The notes: a model not told the origin generated them from the letters alone. DNA of 64,000 nucleotides from Microbacterium sp. MF43 (GCF_012847295.1 NZ_JABBDY010000003.1:248001-312000), one strand, 5' to 3'; positions 27,345 through 36,978 are shown, numbered from the stretch's first letter. A program made the numbers and translations.

Positions 27345-27518
27345 GTCTCTCGTCTCCATCTTCGGCAGGGGCGTCTCTGTCGGCGCGCGTCCTCCAGTGG
27401 GTGCAACGCTACTCAGCAGGTCGCATTCCGCAAGCAAGAGAAGGCTCCGCTTACCCGAGGCGGAGCATGGCCGACCTGTCGCGCCGGATTGTCAGCCGGG
27501 ACCGGCTAACGTCGTTGG

Positions 27519-29663
27519 GTGCCTTCCGCCGATCACGACCTCGGACCCCAGCATCTGCGCCAGCCCGCTGCGACGGTGACGCAGGAGCCGCTGGACCGGT
27601 CTCCCGAACACGCCGAGCCGTCGCGCTTCCTTCCGCATGTGCAGGGGCTGCGCGCGATCGCCGTGCTCGCCGTCGTGCTGTATCACTTCTGGCCTGCGCG
27701 GTTCTCGGGCGGCTACGTCGGCGTCGACATCTTCTTCGTCATCTCGGGCTTCCTCATCACGTCGCACTTGATGCGGGAACTGACCGCCACGGGCACCGTG
27801 CGCCTGGGGCAGTTCTGGGCGCGGCGGGCGCGACGGCTGCTGCCGGCATCCCTCCTCGTCCTGCTGTTCTGCGCGCTGGTGGCGATGTCGCCCTACCTGA
27901 CCCCCACGTCGGCGCTGCCGAATGAGGTGCGCGAGATCCTCGCCTCGACGTTCTACGTCGAGAACTGGTTCCTCGCGCTGAACTCGGCGGACTATCTCAA
28001 CCACTCGGGCGACCCGACGACTGTCCAGCACTACTGGTCTCTCTCGCTCGAAGAGCAGTTCTACGTCATGTGGCCGCTGCTCATGCTCCTCGCCGCGTGG
28101 ATCGGTGTGAAGTGGTTCCGCGGCGCTCGTCGGCGCGCGGTGATCGTCACGCTGGCCGTCGTCTCGGTGATCTCGTTCGCGTTCTGCGTGGTCTTCACGA
28201 TCACCGATCCCGCGCCCGCGTACTTCGTCACCTTCGGGCGGATGTGGCAGTTCGGAGTCGGAGCGATGATCGCCCTGGTGCCGGTGCTGCGGGTGCGCAA
28301 CGCGCTCGGCAGCTTCCTCCTGGGCTGGGGCGGCATCGCGGTGCTCGTGTTCGTGATCTTCCAGTTCGACGGGCAGACGCCGTTCCCCGGCTACATGGCG
28401 GCGCTCCCCACGCTCGGCGCGGCGGCCGTGATCGCGGCGTCCAACGCCGGCCGGTGGTGGTATCCGACGCGGATTCTGTCCCTCCGCCCCGCTCAGTTCG
28501 TGGGCGACATCTCGTACTCGCTGTACCTGTGGCACTGGCCGCTCATCATCATCGCGCCGTCTGTGCCGTTCTGGGGCCTCACGATCTATCACCGCGTGGC
28601 GCTCCTCGGACTGTGCTTCGTCCTGGCGTGGCTCACGAAGCGGTTCGTCGAGGATCCGGTGCGCGGCTGGAAGGTGCTCACGTCGCGTCCTGCTCGCGTC
28701 ACGCTGTGGAGCTCCCTGGCGGCGATGATCGTGGTCGCGCTGGTCGCCGCGATGGCGTGGTTCGTCAACGCACCGGCGTACAACGCCGGCTTCCGGGCGA
28801 TCCAGGAGCTGCAGGAGGATCCGCCGCCGTGCTTCGGCGCCGCGTCGGTGCTCGATCCGTCGTGCGCGTCGGCCGATTTCGGCGATGACATCCTGCCCGC
28901 TCCGGGATTCGCCGGGGTCGACAGTCCTCAGGCCGGCGACTGCTTCGTGCAGCTCACCGACGCACGGCCGGTGTCGTGCACCTTCGGCTCGGACGACCCC
29001 GATGCTCCGCGCATCGCACTCATCGGCGACAGCCACGCGTATCAGCTCCTGTCGACGTTCGAGCGCATCGCCGACGATCAGGGCTGGCAGCTGGTGACGT
29101 GGTTCAAGGGGGCGTGTCCCTGGAGCACGACGCCGCTCGCGACCCCCGGCGCATTCGGTGCGGCGTGCACCGAATGGCGCGAGGGCGTGTCCGAAGCCCT
29201 CGCCGAGGCGGATGTCGACGCGGTCTTCACGGCGGCGATCGCCACGACGCCGTACTCGTCGGACGGCTTCGACTCGTCGTACGACGCGGCTGTGGCCGGG
29301 TACGTCGAGGCGTGGGACGAGGTTCTCGACCGCGGCATCCCCGTCATCACCGTCGTGGACAATCCCGTGTGGGAGACCGATCCGAACAAGTGCCTGCGCA
29401 CGCGCGATCAGGCCGAGTGCCTCGGCGCGCGGTCGGACGTGCTCGTCGCCGACGATCCGCTTCGGGATGCGGCATCCCAGCGCGACACCGTGACCCTGCT
29501 GGATTTCACGGACGTCTTCTGCGACGACCAGTGGTGCGCGCCGGTCGTGGGCGGGGCGAACGTGTACCGCGATCAGGACCACCTCACCGTCACCTTCGCC
29601 GACACCCTTGCCCCCTGGTACACCGAGGCGATCCAGCAGAGCCTCTCCTCCCGGGCGGGCTAG
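27519..29663 (+). CDS. membrane acyltransferase, OafA/YrhL family with SGNH domain
   Basis: The 714-aa protein begins with an acyltransferase-3 domain: FLPHVQGLRAIAVLAVVLYHFWP, GGYVGVDIFFVISGFLITSHL, and YYWSLSLEEQFYVMWPLLM, with about ten membrane helices to residue 420. An extracellular SGNH hydrolase-like domain follows, with GDSHAY near 503 and the Asp-x-x-His pair in RDQDHLTV near 690. Such enzymes O-acetylate cell-wall or exported polysaccharides. A GTG start at 27519 follows a modest SD. It stands alone, with no glycosyltransferase locus in sight. Confidence 0.9.
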   Translation: MPSADHDLGPQHLRQPAATVTQEPLDRSPEHAEPSRFLPHVQGLRAIAVLAVVLYHFWPARFSGGYVGVDIFFVISGFLITSHLMRELTATGTVRLGQFWARRARRLLPASLLVLLFCALVAMSPYLTPTSALPNEVREILASTFYVENWFLALNSADYLNHSGDPTTVQHYWSLSLEEQFYVMWPLLMLLAAWIGVKWFRGARRRAVIVTLAVVSVISFAFCVVFTITDPAPAYFVTFGRMWQFGVGAMIALVPVLRVRNALGSFLLGWGGIAVLVFVIFQFDGQTPFPGYMAALPTLGAAAVIAASNAGRWWYPTRILSLRPAQFVGDISYSLYLWHWPLIIIAPSVPFWGLTIYHRVALLGLCFVLAWLTKRFVEDPVRGWKVLTSRPARVTLWSSLAAMIVVALVAAMAWFVNAPAYNAGFRAIQELQEDPPPCFGAASVLDPSCASADFGDDILPAPGFAGVDSPQAGDCFVQLTDARPVSCTFGSDDPDAPRIALIGDSHAYQLLSTFERIADDQGWQLVTWFKGACPWSTTPLATPGAFGAACTEWREGVSEALAEADVDAVFTAAIATTPYSSDGFDSSYDAAVAGYVEAWDEVLDRGIPVITVVDNPVWETDPNKCLRTRDQAECLGARSDVLVADDPLRDAASQRDTVTLLDFTDVFCDDQWCAPVVGGANVYRDQDHLTVTFADTLAPWYTEAIQQSLSSRAG

Positions 29664-29707
29664 CTCCGGCCTCCCTGGCGTCCGTCGCCGTCGAATAAGG
29701 TCGTGCC

Positions 29708-30250
29708 ATGACGATCTCTCCGGATGCCACCGTGCTCGCCGTCGGCGGGCGCACCCCCGAGATCGACGGCTCCGCCTTCCTCGCGGCCGGCGCCCGAGTC
29801 ATCGGAGCCGTCGCGCTGGGCGAGGGTGCGAGCGTCTGGTACAACGCGGTCCTTCGAGCTGACAGCGACGCGATCACCGTGGGGGCAGGCAGCAATCTGC
29901 AGGACAACGTCTCCGTCCACGTCGACGCGGGCCATCCCGTCGTGATCGGGCGGGACGTGTCCGTGGGACACAACGCGGTCGTGCACGGCTGCTCGATCGG
30001 CGATGGCTCGCTCATCGGAATGGGCAGCGTGGTGCTGTCGGGGGCGGTCATCGGAGACGGATGCCTCGTGGCCGCCGGCGCCGTCGTTCTCGAGGGCACC
30101 GTCGTCCCAGCCGGTTCGCTGGTCGCCGGCGTCCCCGCGAAGGTGCGCCGCGAGCTCACGGACGAGGAGCGCGGAAGCATCGTGCGCAACGCCGCGACCT
30201 ACCGCGCGCACCTCGACGCTCACCGTACGGCGACTCTCCCGGGGGAGTAG
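29708..30250 (+). CDS. gamma-class carbonic anhydrase family protein
   Basis: The 180-aa protein is a left-handed beta-helix of hexapeptide repeats (for example VIGAVALGEGASVWYNAVLR, IGDGSLIGMGSVVLSGAVIGDGC). Zinc-ligand histidines appear in SVHVDAGHPVVIG and SVGHNAVVHGCSIG, the pattern of the gamma-CA/YrdA group. Homologues are often annotated as carbonic anhydrase, though many show no clear activity. It is followed two bases later by the next gene, suggesting an operon. Confidence 0.88.
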   Translation: MTISPDATVLAVGGRTPEIDGSAFLAAGARVIGAVALGEGASVWYNAVLRADSDAITVGAGSNLQDNVSVHVDAGHPVVIGRDVSVGHNAVVHGCSIGDGSLIGMGSVVLSGAVIGDGCLVAAGAVVLEGTVVPAGSLVAGVPAKVRRELTDEERGSIVRNAATYRAHLDAHRTATLPGE

Positions 30251-30252
30251 GG

Positions 30253-30615
30253 ATGCGGATCGAGTCGCTCGCTCCCGGCGAGGTCTTCGTCTTCGGATCG
30301 AACGCAGCCGGGGCGCATGCCGGTGGGGCGGCGCGCTTCGCGCTGGACCGCTTCGGTGCGGTGTGGGGGCAGTCCGAGGGACTCCAGGGTCAGGCGTACG
30401 CGATCGACACGATGTCGGGGCTGGCCGTGCTCGAGGAGCAGGCCGGTCGATTCGTGGAATTCGCTCGCTCGCGCCCCGACCTCCGCTTCCTGGTCACGGA
30501 GGTGGGCTGCGGGATCGCCGGGTACCGGCCCGATCAGGTGGCGGTGTTCTTCGCAGGTGCGCCGGACAACGTCGTGCTGCCGGCGAGCTTCGCCTCGGCG
30601 CTCGAATCCCGCTGA
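30253..30615 (+). CDS. A1S_2505-like protein of unknown function
   Basis: The 120-aa protein resembles the A1S_2505 family, known mainly as 'phage non-structural' proteins but also present on chromosomes. The landmarks are EVFVFGSNAAGAHAGGAARFALDRFGA, AYAIDTM, and the C-terminal VTEVGCGIAGYRPDQVAVFF. The G-S-N and V-G-C-G-I-A-G-Y blocks resemble nucleotide-binding turns, and the resemblance to macro-like folds is only a guess. ATG 30253 lies 2 nt after the previous stop with a weak SD. There are no other phage genes here. Confidence 0.7.
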   Translation: MRIESLAPGEVFVFGSNAAGAHAGGAARFALDRFGAVWGQSEGLQGQAYAIDTMSGLAVLEEQAGRFVEFARSRPDLRFLVTEVGCGIAGYRPDQVAVFFAGAPDNVVLPASFASALESR

Positions 30616-30628
30616 CCGCCGCCGCGCC

Positions 30629-31537
30629 TCAGGCCCCGGTCTTCGGCTCGGGATGGTGCTTGCCGCGGTGCACTTCGTACAGACGCACGTGGCCCGGCCA
30701 GGTCGGGTCGTTCACGATCGGCTGGTCGTCCATGAAGAGCCGGATGACGTGCGCGAGCTGACCGGGATGGCTGAAGTTGATCGCATGTGCCGCGCCCTCG
30801 AGCAGCACCACGAGCACGTGACTGTCGGTCTGACTGGCGATCTCGTCCACGCGGTGGGCGTGGGGGAGGAGCGGGTCGCGCTCGCCCAGCACGACGAGCG
30901 TCGGTATGCGCATCTCGAGCAGGCGCTGCAGCGACGGGTACTGCGTGAGCGCCTTGAACATGCGCACCGTGCTCGGCACGCCGAAGCGCACGTAGTCGGG
31001 GACCGCGACCCGTGCCATGCGCGTCGGCTCGCGGGGCGCATCCTTCGAGAGCTGACCGATCGCGCGCCGCAGCGGCTGGTTGTACAGTCCGCCCGCCGGC
31101 GACACGAGCACGGCGCGGTCGATGCGCTCAGGAAAGTGATGGGCGAACTCGATGATCACGGGACACCCCATCGAGTTGCCCACGAGGGTGGCCTTCTCGA
31201 CTCTGCGGTCGTCCATGAAGTCGCGTGCGGCGCTGGCGAGATCGGGGATGTCGAGCATGTCGCGGCGCTTGCCGCTCCTGCCGAAGCCGGGGAGGTCGGG
31301 AACGTAGGTGTGGAACTCGTCGGCGAGGCGTTCCGCCGTCGGCAGGAGGTACCGGCCCGACAGGCCGAATCCGTGCACGTGCATCATCACGCGCGGATCG
31401 GCCGGCTTCCGAGGCGACTCCCGGTAGAACACGTCGACGTCGTCGATGCGCGTCCACTTCTCGGTGAGCGCTGACGCCGGCCGACGCGGCAGCTTCCGCG
31501 GCTTCGGTGTCTGGGCCGACGAACTCGGCGTGGTCAT
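30629..31537 (-). CDS. alpha/beta hydrolase
   Basis: The 302-aa enzyme has an alpha/beta-hydrolase core. The oxyanion-side loop is MHVHGFGLSGRYL, the nucleophile elbow is LVGNSMGCPV (G-x-S-x-G-like with Ser), the acid probably lies in VVLGERDPLLP, and the His in LEGAAHAINFSHP. The first 20 residues are basic and Pro/Ser-rich with no clear signal. The substrate is not deducible. It converges with the A1S_2505-like gene. Confidence 0.88.
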   Translation of the reverse strand: MTTPSSSAQTPKPRKLPRRPASALTEKWTRIDDVDVFYRESPRKPADPRVMMHVHGFGLSGRYLLPTAERLADEFHTYVPDLPGFGRSGKRRDMLDIPDLASAARDFMDDRRVEKATLVGNSMGCPVIIEFAHHFPERIDRAVLVSPAGGLYNQPLRRAIGQLSKDAPREPTRMARVAVPDYVRFGVPSTVRMFKALTQYPSLQRLLEMRIPTLVVLGERDPLLPHAHRVDEIASQTDSHVLVVLLEGAAHAINFSHPGQLAHVIRLFMDDQPIVNDPTWPGHVRLYEVHRGKHHPEPKTGA

Positions 31538-31830
31538 CGCGGTACCCCCTCGTGATCCTTGCCTGCCCGCATTCTGCCGCGGGCAGGGCGGGGCGTCATC
31601 ACGACCGGGCCGAAATCACCCCCGAAGTCGCCCCCTCCACCCGTGCGTGCCGCGCGCCGCGCGGGTGCGGGTGCCGCGCACATCGGTGCATGCCGCGCGG
31701 CTGCATCTGCGCGTCACGAGCCGAAGTGTGCGGCGCGCCCGGCGCGGCAAGACAGGACGGCGTGCGCACGGTGCTCGAGCGTGTCCCGCGGACGCGAAGC
31801 GATACCGGCCCTGACCGGCAGATGACGATG
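31538..31830. other. intergenic stretch without recognisable gene
   Basis: About 290 bp between the alpha/beta hydrolase start and tRNA-Gly. It is extremely GC-rich with many CGCGC runs, and I see no convincing coding sequence, promoter or RNA gene. Its minus-strand end would hold the promoter of the hydrolase, but no clear -35/-10 pair was found. Confidence 0.5.
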
Positions 31831-31904
31831 TGGAGGGGATGACGGGAATCGAACCCGCACCATCAGTTTGGAAGACTGAGGCTCTACCATTGAGCTACAT
31901 CCCC
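31831..31904 (-). tRNA. tRNA-Gly (TCC)
   Basis: Minus-strand cloverleaf with acceptor GGGGATG/CATCCCC, anticodon loop CTTCCAA (anticodon TCC), T-loop TTCGATT, discriminator T and encoded CCA at 31831-31833. Conserved elements are all in place. Confidence 0.95.
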
Positions 31905-32028
31905 GCAGCGGCGTGCCGCGGCATCCGACAGTCTAACCGCATCCGACGCGCGCATCCGACACGAGTGCCCAGGCGCGTCGGCTAGACTTCTCGGGGCCGA
32001 AAGGCGCACGCACGCGTGCGAACCCGCC

Positions 32029-32102
32029 CGGGGCGTAGCTCAGCTTGGTAGAGCGCCCGCTTTGGGAGCGGGAGGCCGCAGGTTCAAATCCTGTCGCCCC
32101 GA
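32029..32102 (+). tRNA. tRNA-Pro (TGG)
   Basis: Plus-strand cloverleaf: acceptor CGGGGCG/CGCCCCG, D-arm starting TAGCTC, anticodon stem CCCGC/GCGGG around loop TTTGGGA (anticodon TGG), T-loop TTCAAAT, discriminator A, no encoded CCA. A TAGACT -10-like box lies 40 bp upstream (31983-31988). The tig start codon is 80 bp downstream, so the two may be co-transcribed. Confidence 0.94.
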
Positions 32103-32182
32103 CATCACGGCCACAGATTCCGCGAAACCAGACTTCCACCCGCCGCGCCCGCGCGCGGTCCGATAGAGGAGAACGAACAGGC

Positions 32183-33601
32183 ATGGTGAACAGCACCGTC
32201 GAGAAGCTCAGCCCGACCCGGGTGAAGCTCCACATCACGGTCACCCCCGATGAGCTCAAGCCGAGCATCGCGCACGCGTACGAGCACATCGCGCAGGACG
32301 TGCAGATCCCCGGCTTCCGCAAGGGCAAGGTCCCCGCGCCGATCATCGACCAGCGCATCGGCCGCGTCGCCGTGCTCGAGCACGCCGTGAGCGAGGGCCT
32401 GGACGGGTTCTACCGCGAGGCCGTCGAGGCCAACGAGCTGCGCGTGCTGGGCCGTCCGAGCGCCGAGGTCACCGAGTGGCCGAACGAGAAGGACTTCTCG
32501 GGCGACCTCGAGGTCGAGGTGGAGGTCGACGTGCGTCCCGACTTCGATCTCCCCGCGTTCGAGGGCACGACCGTCGAGGTCGAGGCCGCCGAGGTCGACG
32601 AGGCCGCGATCGACGCCGAGCTCGACCGCCTGCGCGCCCGCTTCGGCACGCTGGTGACCGTCGACCGCCCCGCCACCACCGGCGACTTCGTCGAGCTGGA
32701 CCTCGTCGCCGCGATCGACGGCACCGAGATCGACCGCGCCGAGGGCGTGTCGTACGAGGTCGGCTCGGGTGAACTGCTCGAGGGCATCGACGAGGCCATC
32801 GACTCGCTCACCGCCGGTGAGGACACCACGTTCCGCTCGAAGCTGGTCGGCGGCGACCACGCCGGCGAAGAGGCCGAGGTCTCGGTGACCGTCAAGGCCG
32901 TCAAGGAGCGCGAGCTTCCCGAGGCCGACGACGACTTCGCCCAGATCGCCAGCGAGTTCGACACGATCGCCGAGCTGCGCGACAGCCTCAAGGAGCGCGT
33001 CGGCCAGCAGTCGGTCTTCACGCAGGGTTCGGCCGCGCGCGACAAGCTCATCGAGCAGCTGCTCGAGCAGGTCGAGATTCCCGTGCCGCAGCAGCTCATC
33101 GACGACGAGGTGCACAACCACCTCGAGGGCGAGGGCCGTCTCGAGGACGACGTGCACCGCGCCGAGGTCGCCGAGGCCAGCGAGAAGCAGTTCAAGACGC
33201 AGATGCTCCTCGACAAGATCGCCGAGACGGTCAACGTGCAGGTCTCGCAGGACGAGCTCACGCAGTACCTCGTGCAGTCGGCCGCGCAGTACGGCATGGC
33301 GCCGCAGGACTTCGTCAACGCGCTGCAGGAGGGCAACCAGCTTCCTGCCATGGTCGGCGAGGTCGCCCGCAACAAGGCCCTCGCGGTCGCGCTCGGCAAG
33401 GTGAAGGTCGTCGACACGAACGGCAACCCGGTGGACCTCACCGGTTTCGTCGCCGTCGAGGACGAGACCGAGGCCGCGGAGGAGACCGAAGCCGCGGACG
33501 AGGCCGAGGCCGCCGAGGCCGAGGCCGCCCCCGAGGCCGCGGCCGAGAAGCCCAAGAAGAAGGCGCCGGCCAAGAAGAAGGCCGCTGCCGACAAGGAGTG
33601 A
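32183..33601 (+). CDS. tig: trigger factor (ribosome-associated chaperone)
   Basis: Trigger factor binds the ribosome exit tunnel and helps nascent chains fold. The 472-aa protein shows the N-terminal ribosome-binding segment with [18 protein letters not shown]. The FKBP-like PPIase domain (about 155-245, around [13 protein letters not shown]) and a helical C-terminal domain follow. Unusually, residues after about 425 form a low-complexity tail first rich in Glu/Ala and then Lys (KKKAPAKKK-like), typical of actinobacterial Tig. ATG 32183 follows an AGGAG. It is the first gene of the tig-TPR-clpP1-clpP2-clpX proteostasis block. Confidence 0.95.
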   Translation: MVNSTVEKLSPTRVKLHITVTPDELKPSIAHAYEHIAQDVQIPGFRKGKVPAPIIDQRIGRVAVLEHAVSEGLDGFYREAVEANELRVLGRPSAEVTEWPNEKDFSGDLEVEVEVDVRPDFDLPAFEGTTVEVEAAEVDEAAIDAELDRLRARFGTLVTVDRPATTGDFVELDLVAAIDGTEIDRAEGVSYEVGSGELLEGIDEAIDSLTAGEDTTFRSKLVGGDHAGEEAEVSVTVKAVKERELPEADDDFAQIASEFDTIAELRDSLKERVGQQSVFTQGSAARDKLIEQLLEQVEIPVPQQLIDDEVHNHLEGEGRLEDDVHRAEVAEASEKQFKTQMLLDKIAETVNVQVSQDELTQYLVQSAAQYGMAPQDFVNALQEGNQLPAMVGEVARNKALAVALGKVKVVDTNGNPVDLTGFVAVEDETEAAEETEAADEAEAAEAEAAPEAAAEKPKKKAPAKKKAAADKE

Positions 33602-33624
33602 TCGCTGCGACGCAGCGAGAGTGA

Positions 33625-33652
33625 GGGGACGGATGCCGCGGCATCCGTCCCC
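33625..33652. terminator. palindromic hairpin terminator after tig
   Basis: A 28-bp perfect palindrome: arms GGGGACGGATGCC and GGCATCCGTCCCC (33625-33637 and 33640-33652) with GC at the centre. It lies 24 bp after the tig stop and is followed by a T/C-rich run. The TPR gene starts 23 bp later, so the hairpin probably attenuates rather than fully ends transcription. Confidence 0.75.
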
Positions 33653-33674
33653 TTCTTCATCGAGGAGGACGACC

Positions 33675-34166
33675 ATGACCCGGGACTGGGAACGACGCGT
33701 CGAGGCCGTGTGGGCCGACACCGGGCTCGACGATGAGACGCGCCTCCAGCGGATCGACGCCCTCGCGGCCGAGCTCGCCCCCGATGACGCGCGCGGCCTC
33801 TTCGAGAGGGCGGGTGCCCGAGATGCCGCCGGGCGCGAAGCAGAGGCCGAGCCGCTGTATCGCGCGGCCCTCGAGCGCGGTCTCGACGATGAGCTCCGGC
33901 CTCAGGCGGTGATCCAGCTCGCGAGCACGGTCCGCAACCTCGGCCGCAGCGAGGAGGCGATCCGGATGCTGCGCGCCGAGGTCGCCCGCCAGCCCGTCTC
34001 GCCGCTGCGCGACGAGGCCGCGGCGTTCCTCGCTCTCGCGCTCGTCTCGAACGGCGACGCGGCGGAGGGAGCATCCGTCGCCCTCCGCACCCTGGCACCC
34101 CACCTCAGCCGCTACGGGCGCGCGGTCGCTTGGTACGCCGACGAACTGCGCGTCGGCGGCGCCTGA
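33675..34166 (+). CDS. tetratricopeptide-repeat protein
   Basis: The 163-aa soluble protein is built of helical repeats resembling TPRs ([74 protein letters not shown]). GAGGAGG precedes ATG 33675. It has no membrane or catalytic features; TPR proteins mostly mediate protein contacts. It sits between tig and the clpP operon, so a proteostasis role is possible but unsupported by sequence. Confidence 0.78.
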   Translation: MTRDWERRVEAVWADTGLDDETRLQRIDALAAELAPDDARGLFERAGARDAAGREAEAEPLYRAALERGLDDELRPQAVIQLASTVRNLGRSEEAIRMLRAEVARQPVSPLRDEAAAFLALALVSNGDAAEGASVALRTLAPHLSRYGRAVAWYADELRVGGA

Positions 34167-34246
34167 TCTGCCCAGGGCGAACACGCGCGGGTCGCTCTCG
34201 GCGCGCCGGTAGATTCGATGGCACGACCACGGAATCAGGAGTACAC

Positions 34247-34831
34247 ATGGCCGAACCACTTGTCGCGACGAGCGTCTTCGACAGGCTGCTGAAGGACCGC
34301 ATCATCTGGCTGGGGTCGGAGGTGCGCGACGACAATGCCAACGAGATCTGCGCGAAGATCCTCCTTCTCGCCGCCGAGGACTCCGAGAAGGACATCTACC
34401 TCTACATCAACTCGCCCGGCGGCTCGATCACGGCTGGCATGGCGATCTACGACACGATGCAGTTCGTGCCGAACGACATCGTCACCGTCGGCATCGGCAT
34501 GGCCGCGTCCATGGGCCAGCTGCTGCTCACCGCGGGCACGAAGGGCAAGCGGTACATCACGCCCAACGCCCGCGTGCTGCTGCACCAGCCTCACGGCGGG
34601 TTCGGCGGAACCGCGAGCGACATCCAGACGCAGGCACAGCTCATCCTCGACATGAAGAAGCGTCTCGCCGAGATCACCGCCGCGCAGACCGGCAAGTCCG
34701 TCGAGCAGATCAACGCCGACGGTGACCGCGACCGTTGGTTCACGGCGGACGAGGCCCTCGAGTACGGCTTCGTCGACCACATCCGCGAATCCGCCACCGA
34801 CGTCGTCGGCGGCGGCGGGACCGCGGCCTGA
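34247..34831 (+). CDS. clpP1: ATP-dependent Clp protease proteolytic subunit 1
   Basis: This 194-aa serine peptidase is one of the two non-identical ClpP rings of actinobacteria. Catalytic Ser88 is in GMAASMGQ, His113 in LLHQPHGG, and the Asp is near 162. The N-terminal axial-loop segment and the hydrophobic ClpX-docking surface look complete. The start at 34247 follows CAGGAG. A TAGATT -10-like box is at 34210-34215. It is followed by clpP2 after 32 nt, and the two subunits form the mixed ClpP1P2 tetradecamer. Confidence 0.95.
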   Translation: MAEPLVATSVFDRLLKDRIIWLGSEVRDDNANEICAKILLLAAEDSEKDIYLYINSPGGSITAGMAIYDTMQFVPNDIVTVGIGMAASMGQLLLTAGTKGKRYITPNARVLLHQPHGGFGGTASDIQTQAQLILDMKKRLAEITAAQTGKSVEQINADGDRDRWFTADEALEYGFVDHIRESATDVVGGGGTAA

Positions 34832-34863
34832 CGGCTCCGAAGGCGAAAGAGAGAGAACCCGGA

Positions 34864-35538
34864 ATGCAGACCCCCACCTTCGGACCCGGCATGAGCCCGC
34901 AGGGCCTCCAGATGCCCGGAAGCCGCTATGTCCTCCCGCAGTTCGAGGAGCGCACGGCGTACGGCTACAAGCGCCAGGATCCCTACAACAAGCTGTTCGA
35001 GGACCGCGTCATCTTCCTCGGCGTCCAGGTCGACGACGCGTCGGCCGACGACGTCATGGCGCAGCTGCTCGTGCTCGAGAGCCAGGATCCCGACCGCGAC
35101 ATCATCATGTACATCAACTCGCCCGGTGGCTCGTTCACGGCGATGACGGCGATCTACGACACCATGCAGTACGTGTCGCCGCAGATCCAGACCGTCGTGC
35201 TCGGCCAGGCGGCCTCGGCGGCGGCCGTGCTGCTGGCGGCCGGCGCCCCCGGAAAGCGTCTCGCGCTGCCGAACGCGCGCATCCTGATCCACCAGCCCGC
35301 GATGGGCGAGGCCGGCCACGGCCAGGCGTCCGACATCGAGATCCAGGCGCAGGAGATCATGCGCATGCGCACGTGGCTCGAGCAGACGCTGTCGAAGCAC
35401 TCCAACAAGACCATCGAAGAGGTCAACAAGGACATCGACCGCGACAAGATCCTGTCCGCCGAGGAGGCCGTCACGTACGGTCTCGTCGACCAGGTGCTCA
35501 CGACGCGCAAGCGCACCCCCGCTGCTCTGACGAAGTAG
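34864..35538 (+). CDS. clpP2: ATP-dependent Clp protease proteolytic subunit 2
   Basis: The second ClpP subunit, 224 aa, has catalytic Ser118 in GQAASAAA and His in ILIHQPAMG near 143. It carries a longer N-terminal leader (about 30 residues) that is normally processed when the P1P2 complex assembles. ClpP2 supplies the docking surface for ClpX/ClpC in actinobacteria. It is co-transcribed with clpP1, and a terminator-like hairpin lies directly after its stop. Confidence 0.95.
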   Translation: MQTPTFGPGMSPQGLQMPGSRYVLPQFEERTAYGYKRQDPYNKLFEDRVIFLGVQVDDASADDVMAQLLVLESQDPDRDIIMYINSPGGSFTAMTAIYDTMQYVSPQIQTVVLGQAASAAAVLLAAGAPGKRLALPNARILIHQPAMGEAGHGQASDIEIQAQEIMRMRTWLEQTLSKHSNKTIEEVNKDIDRDKILSAEEAVTYGLVDQVLTTRKRTPAALTK

Positions 35539-35550
35539 GGCGGATGCCTC

Positions 35551-35589
35551 GAAGCCCCGCTTCCCGGAAACCCGGGAGGGCGGGGCTTC
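35551..35589. terminator. hairpin after clpP2
   Basis: Outer arms GAAGCCCCGC / GCGGGGCTTC (35551-35560 and 35580-35589) and inner pairing TCCCGG/CCGGGA (35562-35567 and 35572-35577) form one long stem after the clpP2 stop. It separates clpP1P2 from clpX. Confidence 0.75.
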
Positions 35590-35609
35590 GCTGTGGGCGG
35601 ACAATTCAT

Positions 35610-35624
35610 CGTTCACATTGAACG
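35610..35624. promoter_or_regulatory. inverted repeat upstream of clpX, possible operator
   Basis: CGTTCA-CAT-TGAACG (35610-35615 and 35619-35624), a perfect 6-bp inverted repeat 86 bp before the clpX start, just after the clpP2 terminator hairpin. A regulator of clp genes in actinobacteria (ClgR) recognises GTTCGC/GCGAAC-type sites, which this does not match exactly. Confidence 0.4.
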
Positions 35625-35709
35625 TGGCAATCCCGCCGCATGTCGTCGCGAGCGATTAGGCTCTGAGAACACCCGGGGAGCGCCCCGGCACGTGACGAGA
35701 GGGAGCCTC

Positions 35710-36978
35710 ATGGCACGCATCGGTGAGAGCGCCGACCTGTTCAAGTGCTCCTTCTGCGGAAAGAGCCAGAAGCAGGTGCAACAGCTCATCGCGGGTCCCG
35801 GCGTCTACATCTGCGACGAGTGCGTCGAGTTGTGCAACGAGATCATCGAAGAGCGGATGGCCGAGTCCAGCTCGGGCGTCGTGACCGATTTCGATCTTCC
35901 GAAGCCGCGTGAGATCTTCGGCTTCCTCGAGGAGTACGTCGTCGGTCAGCACGCCGCCAAGCGTGCGCTGTCCGTCGCGGTGTACAACCACTACAAGCGC
36001 GTGCGTGCGCACGGCACGATCCAGTCCGCCGAGCAGCGGGCCGAAGAGATCGAGATCGCCAAGAGCAACATCCTGCTCCTCGGTCCCACCGGTTGCGGAA
36101 AGACCTACCTCGCACAGACGCTCGCCAAGCGTCTCAATGTCCCGTTCGCCGTCGCCGACGCGACCGCGCTCACCGAGGCGGGCTACGTCGGCGAAGACGT
36201 CGAGAACATCCTCCTCAAGCTCCTCCAGGCCGCCGACTTCGACACCAAGCGCGCCGAGACCGGCATCATCTACATCGACGAGGTCGACAAGATCGCGCGC
36301 AAGGCGGAGAATCCGTCGATCACCCGCGACGTCTCGGGCGAGGGGGTGCAGCAGGCGCTCCTGAAGATCCTCGAGGGCACGGTCGCATCGGTGCCGCCGC
36401 AGGGCGGTCGCAAGCACCCGCACCAGGAATTCATCCAGATCGATACGACGAATGTGCTGTTCATCGTCGCCGGTGCGTTCGCCGGCCTGGAAGACATCAT
36501 CTCGTCGCGCGTCGGCAAGCACGGCATCGGCTTCGGCGCACCGCTGCACAACAAGGGCGACGACCTGACTCTCTTCAGCGAGGTCCGGCCGGAAGACCTC
36601 CACAAGTTCGGCCTGATCCCCGAGTTCATCGGGCGTCTGCCAGTCGTCGCATCGGTCTCCCCGCTCGACCGTGACGCGCTGATGGAGATCCTCACCGAGC
36701 CGAAGAACGCCCTCGTCAAGCAGTATCAGCGCATGTTCGAGCTCGACGGCGTCACTCTCGAGTTCGACCGGGAGGCGCTCGAAGCGATCTCCGATCTCGC
36801 CGTCGAGCGCAAGACAGGCGCCCGCGGTCTGCGCGCGATCCTCGAAGACGTGCTCGGCCCGATCATGTTCGAGATCCCGTCCACCGACGACGTCGACAAG
36901 GTCATCGTGACGCGCGCGGCGGTCGAGGATGGCGCGCCGCCCACCCTCGTGCTGCGCCAGAAGCGCAAGAGCGCCTGA
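35710..36978 (+). CDS. clpX: ATP-dependent Clp protease ATP-binding subunit ClpX
   Basis: ClpX is the AAA+ unfoldase that feeds ClpP. The 422-aa protein has an N-terminal zinc-binding domain (C13, C16, C35, C38). Walker A is GPTGCGKT at 125-132, Walker B is [13 protein letters not shown] near 190, and the pore loop GYVGEDV is in the large domain. The IGF-type ClpP-contact loop is in [10 protein letters not shown]. The C-terminal small domain is complete. GTG/TTG starts upstream were rejected because the ATG at 35710 fits family length. Confidence 0.96.
   Translation: MARIGESADLFKCSFCGKSQKQVQQLIAGPGVYICDECVELCNEIIEERMAESSSGVVTDFDLPKPREIFGFLEEYVVGQHAAKRALSVAVYNHYKRVRAHGTIQSAEQRAEEIEIAKSNILLLGPTGCGKTYLAQTLAKRLNVPFAVADATALTEAGYVGEDVENILLKLLQAADFDTKRAETGIIYIDEVDKIARKAENPSITRDVSGEGVQQALLKILEGTVASVPPQGGRKHPHQEFIQIDTTNVLFIVAGAFAGLEDIISSRVGKHGIGFGAPLHNKGDDLTLFSEVRPEDLHKFGLIPEFIGRLPVVASVSPLDRDALMEILTEPKNALVKQYQRMFELDGVTLEFDREALEAISDLAVERKTGARGLRAILEDVLGPIMFEIPSTDDVDKVIVTRAAVEDGAPPTLVLRQKRKSA

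Noticed and set aside
27492-29582. Long minus-strand frame opposite the acyltransferase gene
   Set aside because: Low-complexity Arg/His/Glu-rich translation, a shadow of the OafA-like gene.
32105-33721. Long minus-strand frame opposite tig
   Set aside because: Repetitive Leu/Val/Asp translation mirroring the Glu/Ala-rich tig coding sequence; tig is certain.
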